Shown piece after piece: positions 11,415 to 17,458 of a stretch of DNA of 17,458 bases (positions within the stretch are counted from its first letter, which is position 1; each line of letters opens with the position of its first letter). Source of the stretch: Sulfidibacterium sp964473895. GTDB lineage: Bacteria > Bacteroidota > Bacteroidia > Bacteroidales > F082. The notes under the pieces are model-generated. The model made no database searches, was not told where the DNA came from, and saw only the letters and a list, made by a program, of their open reading frames with translations. A program made the position numbers and the translations under genes. The stretch is from the NCBI GenBank assembly GCA_964473895.1, contig CAYYRE010000054.1, forward strand, positions 1-17,458. Direction: 5' to 3'.

Positions 11415-14400
11415 TTAAGATGCCGGCGTTGTTTCTTCTTCCAGCAAAGCATGTTCTTTTTTCAACTTTCTCTTTTTAATGATATAAAAGATAGCCGGGA
11501 AAATGGTCAGTTCCATGATAAGGCTGGTAAAAATACCACCGGCCATGGGGGCTGCAATCCGTTTCATGACATCACTTCCTGCCCCATGTCCTATCAAAAT
11601 GGGCAACAGTCCGAAGAACAGCACCAATACCGTCATCATTTTAGGACGAATCCGTTTAACGGCGCCATCGAAAATGGCTTCGCGCAAGTCATGGAAAGTT
11701 TTCATCTTTCCTTGTTTGCGCCAGTTTTCATAGGCGATGTCAAGGTACAAAAGCATAACCACACCCGTTTCGGCACTGACCCCGAGCAGGGCAATAATCC
11801 CGACCCAAACGGCCACACTCATATGGAATCCGGCAAAATAGAGATACCAAATGGCACCCACCATGGAAAAAGGCAACGCCAGCAGGATAATACCGGTTTT
11901 AACAAACGATTTGGTATTAAAATAGAGCAAGAGGATAACCAACAGCAGTGTCAACGGAATCACAAGAGCCAGTGTTTTGGCGGCACGTTGCATGTATTCG
12001 TACTGTCCGCTCCACACCAACGAATAACCTTGCGGAAGTTTTATTTTCTCGTTCACCACTTTTTGTGCTTTTTCCACGTAGGATCCCACATCGGTATTTT
12101 CGATATCAATATAAACCCAGGCATTGGGGCGTGCATTTTCCGACTTTATGACCGGAGGTCCTTTTCTCACCACAATTTTTCCCAATTGTTCCAGCGGAAT
12201 ATTTCCACCGTGGGGTAACGGCACCAATACACGTTTCAATGCCGGGATATTTTCACGGTAATCGCGTTGATAACGCAGGTTTACCGGATAACGTTCCAGT
12301 CCTTCCACCGTTTTGGTAATATTCATACCGCCCACTGCCGACATAAAGACATCCTGTACATCGCCTATGGTCAGTCCGTAACGGGCAATGGCATCCCGGT
12401 TGATTTCAAAATCAACATAATTACCGCCTTCGGCCCTTTCGGCATAAACCGACCGGGTACCGGGAATATCTTTCACCGCTTTTTCTATTTCTTTACCAAG
12501 TCGTTGCAATACTTTCAAATCAGGTCCTCCGATTTTAATACCTACCGGCGTTTTGATTCCCGTTGAAAGCATGTCGATACGGGTTTTGATGGGCATGGTC
12601 CATGCATTGGTCAATCCGGGAATTTTAATGGCCGCATCCATTTTATCAATGAGTTTTTGGACGGTCATCCCTTTGGGCCATTCACTACGTGGTTTGAGTC
12701 GAATGGTGGTTTCAATCATGGAAAGCGGTGCCGGATCGGTGGCCGTTTCGGCACGTCCGATCTTGCCCAGTACCGATTCTACTTCGGGAAATGTTTTGAT
12801 AATTTTATCGGTTTGCTGTAAAAGTTCCCTTGCTTTGGTTATCGAAATACCGGGTAAGGTGGTGGGCATATACAACAGGTCGCCTTCGTACAACGGGGGC
12901 ATAAATTCCGACCCAAGTTTTTTATAGGGAAACCAAGTGGCACCCACAACAATTATGGCAAGCACAAGTACCAACCACCTTTTTTTCATCACAAAATCCA
13001 CAATGGGGTGATAAATGTACATGAGGAATTTGGTAATGGGGTTGTCCTCCTCTTTTTTCATTTTACCGCGAATGAAATAACCCATCAGTACCGGAACGAT
13101 GGTAACGGCCAGTACGGCACCTACTGCCATGGAATACGATTTGGTATAAGCCAGCGGTTTAAACAAACGGCCTTCCTGTTGCTCCAGGGCAAACACCGGA
13201 AGGAAAGAAACCACAATGACCAGCAACGAAAAGAAAATGGAAGGGCCGACTTCTTTGGAAGCCTGCATAATGACAGCCCAGTGCGGTTTCTGCTCACTTT
13301 TGGGTTTGAGTTGGTTATGTAACACATGCGACTGTGCATTCTCCACCATTATAATGGCAGCATCGACCATAGCACCAATGGCAATGGCAATACCACCCAA
13401 CGACATGATGTTGGCATTGATTCCCTGCAGGTGCATAATCAGCAACGCTCCAAGCGCTGCCGTGGGCAAGGTAAAAATGGCCACCAGGGAACTACGGAAG
13501 TGCAACAAAAAAACGAAAATAACAATAGACACCACAATCATTTCCTCAATAAGTTTATCGGTCAGATTGTCGATGGCACTGTCGATCAAGCCCGAACGGT
13601 CGTAAGCGGTTAGGATTTGAACGTCCGGAGGCAATGATTTTTTCAACTCTTTGAGTTTGGCTTTGGTTCTTTTAATCACATCCAGTCCGTTGGCACCAAA
13701 CCGTTGGATAACAATACCGCCTACCACTTCTCCTTCTCCGTTCCAATCGGCCAGGCCGCGACGCAGTTCGGGACCAATATCAATGGTGGCCACATCTTTC
13801 AGGTACACCGGTGTTCCGGTGGCTTTGTTCACCCCAATGGCTACCATTTCCAGATCTTTTTTGTTTTTGATGTATCCCAGTCCGCGTACCATAAATTCCA
13901 TTTCGCCCATTTCCAGCAGACGTCCTCCCACATCGTTGTTGCTTTGCTGTATAGCCTTTTTAACTTTTTCCAACGATATGTTATATGAAGCCAGTTTAAT
14001 CGGATCAATATTTACCTGATATTGTTTCACATAACCGCCGAGGCTGGCCACTTCCGACACACCGGGGACGGCCGTCAGTTCGTAACGCAAAAACCAATCC
14101 TGGATAGAGCGTAATTCGGCAAGACTTCTTTTTTTGGATTTGAGCACATATTCGTAAACCCATCCCAAACCGGTGGCATCAGGTCCCAGTTCGGGAGAAA
14201 CGCCCTTGGGCAACTGGCTTTGCATGGAGCTGAGATATTCCAACACACGGCTTCGTGCCCAATAAAGGTCGGTACCATCTTCAAAAATGATATAGACCAT
14301 GGAGAATCCGAAAAATGAATAACCGCGCACGTCAATGGCGCCCGGAACCGAAAGCATTTTAGTGGTTAAGGGATAAGTGACCTGATCTTCCACAATCTGG

Positions 14401-14603
14401 GGTCCTTGTCCGGGATATTTTGTAAAAATAATCACCTGCACATCACTCAGGTCGGGAATAGCATCCACTGCCGTATTTTTAACCGCCCACGCACCGGCAG
14501 CCATGAAGGCCACCGTCAGGATAATGACGAGGACTTTATTGTTGAGCGACCATTCTATTACTTTGGCAATAAAACCGTCTTTTGTATTTTCTGTAGGTAC
14601 CAT
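11415..14603 (-). CDS. cusA: CusA-like RND heavy-metal efflux pump
   Basis: The product has 1062 residues, the usual length of heavy-metal RND transporters. It is the inner-membrane, proton-driven pump of a tripartite Cu+/Ag+ exporter. The N-terminal helix (about 22-42) is followed by AVDAIPDLSDVQVII and a large periplasmic part. Helices follow at about 350-510 and after a second loop at about 875-1040. The three methionines of the CusA metal site are all present: M579 (LLYMPTT), M629 (PLSMIETT) and M678 (RIDMLSTGIKTP). This indicates monovalent Cu/Ag rather than Co/Zn/Cd transport. The proton-relay residues match D414 (AMVDAAII), E945 (SAETGVVM) and K988 (RIRPKMMT). It begins 33 nt after cusB and ends just before a strong terminator. 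Confidence 0.96.
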   Translation of the reverse strand: MVPTENTKDGFIAKVIEWSLNNKVLVIILTVAFMAAGAWAVKNTAVDAIPDLSDVQVIIFTKYPGQGPQIVEDQVTYPLTTKMLSVPGAIDVRGYSFFGFSMVYIIFEDGTDLYWARSRVLEYLSSMQSQLPKGVSPELGPDATGLGWVYEYVLKSKKRSLAELRSIQDWFLRYELTAVPGVSEVASLGGYVKQYQVNIDPIKLASYNISLEKVKKAIQQSNNDVGGRLLEMGEMEFMVRGLGYIKNKKDLEMVAIGVNKATGTPVYLKDVATIDIGPELRRGLADWNGEGEVVGGIVIQRFGANGLDVIKRTKAKLKELKKSLPPDVQILTAYDRSGLIDSAIDNLTDKLIEEMIVVSIVIFVFLLHFRSSLVAIFTLPTAALGALLIMHLQGINANIMSLGGIAIAIGAMVDAAIIMVENAQSHVLHNQLKPKSEQKPHWAVIMQASKEVGPSIFFSLLVIVVSFLPVFALEQQEGRLFKPLAYTKSYSMAVGAVLAVTIVPVLMGYFIRGKMKKEEDNPITKFLMYIYHPIVDFVMKKRWLVLVLAIIVVGATWFPYKKLGSEFMPPLYEGDLLYMPTTLPGISITKARELLQQTDKIIKTFPEVESVLGKIGRAETATDPAPLSMIETTIRLKPRSEWPKGMTVQKLIDKMDAAIKIPGLTNAWTMPIKTRIDMLSTGIKTPVGIKIGGPDLKVLQRLGKEIEKAVKDIPGTRSVYAERAEGGNYVDFEINRDAIARYGLTIGDVQDVFMSAVGGMNITKTVEGLERYPVNLRYQRDYRENIPALKRVLVPLPHGGNIPLEQLGKIVVRKGPPVIKSENARPNAWVYIDIENTDVGSYVEKAQKVVNEKIKLPQGYSLVWSGQYEYMQRAAKTLALVIPLTLLLVILLLYFNTKSFVKTGIILLALPFSMVGAIWYLYFAGFHMSVAVWVGIIALLGVSAETGVVMLLYLDIAYENWRKQGKMKTFHDLREAIFDGAVKRIRPKMMTVLVLFFGLLPILIGHGAGSDVMKRIAAPMAGGIFTSLIMELTIFPAIFYIIKKRKLKKEHALLEEETTPAS

Positions 14604-14636
14604 ATTTTTTTTCTTTGGTTGATTAAAATGAATGGA

Positions 14637-16187
14637 TTACTTGAAGGAAAATCCATGTTCTTTCAGGTTTTTCTTCACCTGATCAACAGAAAACTCCCTG
14701 AGTTTCATGCCACACAAAGGACATGTTCCGGGTTTATCCGAAATCACATTCCAATCCATCACATCCTGATACAACTTGCCATCACCGTTTTTGTCAATCG
14801 ATTTCACATCGATGATGCCGGTACGGACAATCCCGGAAGAGGCTTTCTTCACCTTTTTTTCAGGAGATGCTTTTTTCTCTTTTTTCTCCATGTTTTTCAT
14901 TTCTTCCTCACTCATTTTCTTTGTGGTATCCGCTGGGGTAAATCCGCTGAGTGCTGCCCGGAGATTCGATTCCGAATCGATCAGGAATTGTGCGGAAGTC
15001 ACGATTTTTGTTCCGGCTTTCAATCCGCTGAGCACCTGGTAATATCCGTTGGAATAGGCCCCCAGTTCAATTTGTGCCGGTTTAAATTTCCCATCTCCCA
15101 AGGCAATGATCACCGTATTTTGGCGGCCGCTGCGCAAAATAGCCTGTTCGGGAACCAGAGGATAAGTACCGAGGTTGTTTCCTTTGATATCTACCGAGGC
15201 AAACATACCCGGTTTCAACTCGCCTTTCGGATTGGGCAAGTCAATACGTACTTTAATAGTACGGGTTTTGGTATCCAGCACCGGATAAATAAAAGATATC
15301 TTCCCCTGATAACTTTTCCCGGGGAGGTAATCGAAAGTGACTTTGGCCCGGTCACCCAGGGAAATCTTCGGCAGTTCATACTCATACACATCGGCAAGAA
15401 CCCATAAATTGCGCAAATTGGCAATTTTCAGTAACGGAGTCCCCCGGTTGATTTTCGCCCCTTCATCCACCCCTTTGTACAAAACCGTTCCATCAAAAGG
15501 CGCTGTGAGCAAAACATATTTTCGCACTTTTTTGGTCTCTTTCAGGCGTTGAATTTCGGCATTCGAAACGTCCAGCAATTCCAGCTTCCGTACCGCGTTT
15601 TTCACAAGGTCAGACCGTGCTCCGGTCGTTTTCATGGCATTGTCATAAGCCAGTGCCGTAAGGTATTCTTCCTGTGCCGCCACCAGTTCGGGTGAGTAGA
15701 TTTTAATTAATTTGTCACCTTTACGAACCTTTTGTCCGGTATAATTTATATACATTTTCTCGATCCAGCCACCGATTTTTGTGGTAGCCACATACTCTTT
15801 TTGTTCGTCGGGCTGCAAAATACCGTTGGTATATACGTCGGAATGCAGTGTCCCCTCTTTTACCGTTGCTATTTTTACATTCATATCCTGCTGCACCACC
15901 GGATTGATGGAAACCACGCCGGTTTCGCCCGAAGCATCTGCATACACCGGAACGAGGTCCATACCCATGTTGGATTTTCCGGGATGGTCATATATTTCTT
16001 TGGGATTCATGGGAGCACGCCAGTATAGGACTTTGCGTTTTTCGGTCTTTCCGGTCTTTTGCTCCTTGGTGTTTCCGGATGTATTGGCAGCTTTTTGGTT
16101 TCCCGCCACAAAATAATAGTACCCGCCGGCACCCATGGCCGCACCGATCACTATTAATAAGGTGTAGATAAAAAATTTCTTATTCAT
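14637..16187 (-). CDS. cusB: CusB-like periplasmic adaptor with N- and C-terminal metal-binding domains
   Basis: The product has 516 residues. It links pump and channel and passes metal to CusA. An N-terminal helix (about 5-27) anchors it. Residues 53-84 (LYWRAPMNPKEIYDHPGKSNMGMDLVPVYAD) are the Cys-free HMBD version seen in CusB, with Met ligands. The adaptor core includes the lipoyl/barrel-sandwich halves (about 128-165 and 222-260) around a helical hairpin, then the beta-barrel (about 262-335) and the membrane-proximal part to about 413. A charged linker (425-450, Lys/Glu/Met) leads to IDKNGDGKLYQD (464-475), similar to an EF-hand loop start. A second HMBD follows (476-505) with C489 and C492 in CPLCGM. 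The first Cys expected there (YxCPM) is replaced by DVM. The C-terminal HMBD is extra compared with E. coli CusB. Confidence 0.94.
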   Translation of the reverse strand: MNKKFFIYTLLIVIGAAMGAGGYYYFVAGNQKAANTSGNTKEQKTGKTEKRKVLYWRAPMNPKEIYDHPGKSNMGMDLVPVYADASGETGVVSINPVVQQDMNVKIATVKEGTLHSDVYTNGILQPDEQKEYVATTKIGGWIEKMYINYTGQKVRKGDKLIKIYSPELVAAQEEYLTALAYDNAMKTTGARSDLVKNAVRKLELLDVSNAEIQRLKETKKVRKYVLLTAPFDGTVLYKGVDEGAKINRGTPLLKIANLRNLWVLADVYEYELPKISLGDRAKVTFDYLPGKSYQGKISFIYPVLDTKTRTIKVRIDLPNPKGELKPGMFASVDIKGNNLGTYPLVPEQAILRSGRQNTVIIALGDGKFKPAQIELGAYSNGYYQVLSGLKAGTKIVTSAQFLIDSESNLRAALSGFTPADTTKKMSEEEMKNMEKKEKKASPEKKVKKASSGIVRTGIIDVKSIDKNGDGKLYQDVMDWNVISDKPGTCPLCGMKLREFSVDQVKKNLKEHGFSFK

Positions 16188-16210
16188 GTCTGTATGCTTT
16201 TGTTTTTCGA

Positions 16211-17458
16211 TTAATACGTAAGCTGTGTCCCTGTCAGATAGGTGATTTGTGCCAGTTGAACCGAATAATTGGTCCGCAATTTGGCCAGCTCTGTTTTTAT
16301 TTTTAAGATATTATCTTCTGCTTTTATTACATTGACAAAATCGATTTTGTTGACCTGATAATCGGCTATGGCTGCCTGATAAGCTTGCAAGGCCTGTGGC
16401 AACAATGTTTTTTCAAGGAGTTTTTCCCGGCTGCGTAAAGCATTCATTTGCGCATTGATTTGACCAAACGATTGTTGCAACATCTGCAAAGAAGAATGGA
16501 ATTGTTGTCCGTAATAGTCTTGTAAATAACGTGACTTGTTCACTTCGGCTTTGATACTGCCGCCGTACCCCAGCGGAATGGTCACCCCGACCACCAACCC
16601 CAGAAAGTCGGGGTAATTTACGCCGGTATTTTTGTTGTAACTGCGTAAGGTGTATTGCATGCCCACTTTAAAGTTGGGATAATATTTTTTTTCCACCTCT
16701 TTTTGTTTCAACACGGCTTTGCTTTGATACAGCTTGATTCCCTTGAGCAGGGGGCGGTTTTTTGCAGCCCATTTCAAAAGGGTATCGGTCACGAAAACTC
16801 TGTTTGGAATAGGTCGTATTTTCGGTGTGGCCACAAAAACCTTGTCATTACGCAGCAGAAAAGCGTTGATTTGCGCTTGCAGGGATTGTTCCTCCCCCTT
16901 CAAAGCTTCTATCTTGTCTCTGACGCGGGTTATCTGCACCTCCACCTGTACCACATTCTCAAGGCTTGCCGTACCCACCTCAAATTTTCGTTTGGCGACA
17001 AGGGATATCTGTTTCAAAAGATCCACGCTTTCTTTGGCAAGGGCTATTTCACGCCGTTTTTCCTGCAAATTAAAATAGAGGACAGCCATCTGCTGCGCAA
17101 TTTGGTTTTTCAAATCGGCAATTTCCTGTTTTACAATGAGGGTGTCCATGGCCTTTACATCGGCTTTTGCCTTTAGGGCTCCCGGAAATGGAATGGTTTG
17201 TGAAAGGTTAAGGGCCGTACCGGTCATGGCTTCTTGCCTGAACGAAAAGGTATTGACCGGTACATTCAACAAACCGATGGAGAAAACCGGATCGGGCAGG
17301 TGTGTCCCAATGGGAATATCCTCACGGGCCATATTCAGCCTGGCCTGCAAAGTCTTCACCTTCGGATTCATCTCCACAGCCCGCTTCACCAGTGTTTTCA
17401 ATTCCCCGGCATTTTGCGCTGAAAGCAAACTCCCGGAAAAAATGAAAAACACAAGGAA
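16211..17458 (-). CDS. cusC: TolC/CusC-like outer membrane efflux protein, partial (5' end beyond window)
   Basis: The frame is open through the right edge. Codons at the edge read FLVFFIFSGSLLSAQN, the hydrophobic part of a signal peptide, so the true start lies outside. A GTG at 17452 falls inside this peptide and is not a convincing start. About 415 residues are visible, with the two repeats typical of outer membrane efflux proteins. The first has long amphipathic helices with MNPKVKTLQARLNMAREDI, LSQTIPFPGALKAKADVKAM and VAKRKFEVGTASLENVVQVE. The second contains KEVEKKYYPNFKVGMQYTL, GVTIPLGYGGSIKAEVNKSR and ALQAYQAAIADYQVNKIDFV. The protein forms the trimeric exit duct for the Cus pump. 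It ends 23 nt before cusB. Metal specificity is by context, since channels themselves are generic. Confidence 0.9.
   Translation of the reverse strand, partial: FLVFFIFSGSLLSAQNAGELKTLVKRAVEMNPKVKTLQARLNMAREDIPIGTHLPDPVFSIGLLNVPVNTFSFRQEAMTGTALNLSQTIPFPGALKAKADVKAMDTLIVKQEIADLKNQIAQQMAVLYFNLQEKRREIALAKESVDLLKQISLVAKRKFEVGTASLENVVQVEVQITRVRDKIEALKGEEQSLQAQINAFLLRNDKVFVATPKIRPIPNRVFVTDTLLKWAAKNRPLLKGIKLYQSKAVLKQKEVEKKYYPNFKVGMQYTLRSYNKNTGVNYPDFLGLVVGVTIPLGYGGSIKAEVNKSRYLQDYYGQQFHSSLQMLQQSFGQINAQMNALRSREKLLEKTLLPQALQAYQAAIADYQVNKIDFVNVIKAEDNILKIKTELAKLRTNYSVQLAQITYLTGTQLTY

Noticed and set aside
11346..12218. 290-codon plus-strand open frame
   Set aside because: Antisense to the C-terminal part of cusA; low-complexity composition (His, Gln, Phe) typical of shadow frames.
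14406..15407. 333-codon plus-strand open frame
   Set aside because: It lies opposite the start of cusA and most of cusB, which are unmistakable; no domain, and it crosses two genes and their spacer.
17450..17452. GTG as the start of the TolC-like gene
   Set aside because: The frame continues to the window edge with hydrophobic residues of a signal peptide, so the start is outside the window.
1..17458. CRISPR arrays, tRNA or rRNA genes, insertion sequences
   Set aside because: I saw no regularly spaced short repeats with unique spacers, no tRNA/rRNA-like sequence and no transposase; the only tandem repeats are within the ATPase and Met-rich coding regions.

Overview
This window looks like a copper (possibly also silver) detoxification island from a member of the Bacteroidota. 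The evidence for the phylum is the type IX secretion sorting domain on the multicopper oxidase, repeated TAnnTTTG-type -7 promoter boxes, A-rich leaders that mostly lack Shine-Dalgarno sequences, and the domain make-up of the CusB-like and P-type ATPase proteins. Nothing in the window fixes the genus. Every gene I can support lies on the minus strand, so transcription runs from high to low coordinates.

In transcription order: (1) 17458-11415 is a Cus-type RND efflux set: a TolC/CusC-like outer membrane channel (5' end cut by the window), the CusB-like adaptor and the CusA-like pump with its methionine relay. A strong terminator follows. (2) 11347-11012 is a PII-like protein with altered effector residues. 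(3) 10718-8988 is a multicopper oxidase with a C-terminal sorting domain. It is followed by a GC-rich 249-nt spacer with hairpins and a start-less open frame. (4) 8738-7936 holds a CopZ-like HMA protein and a DUF302 protein. (5) 7708-7532 is a 58-residue winged-helix-like protein with its own -7 box and terminator. (6) 7301-6373 holds a SHOCT membrane protein and a SAM methyltransferase. (7) 6270-750 appears to be a seven-gene operon: an HMA-like protein ending in CCG, a small Cys-containing membrane protein, a second SHOCT protein, a Cu+-type P1B ATPase with four heavy-metal-binding domains and His-rich linkers, a membrane-anchored cytochrome c, a DUF2231 membrane protein with a His-rich tail, and a Met-rich exported protein. 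A strong terminator closes it at 740-691. (8) 533-1 is the start of another c-type cytochrome.

The inferred division of labour is as follows. The ATPase moves Cu+ from the cytoplasm to the periplasm. The Met-rich, His-tailed and HMBD-bearing proteins bind or hand over metal there. CusCBA exports it across the outer membrane, and the oxidase (at the cell surface or secreted) could oxidise Cu+ to the less harmful Cu2+. The HMA and HMA-like proteins would handle cytoplasmic copper.

The most unusual signal is regulatory. Four separate promoters (before 6270, 7301, 8322 and 10718) carry RTAACA exactly 20 nt upstream of a TAnnTTTG box. This suggests one copper-responsive regulon read by a regulator or sigma factor that is not obvious in the window. 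The promoter of the ATPase operon additionally overlaps a CopY/BlaI-like dyad.
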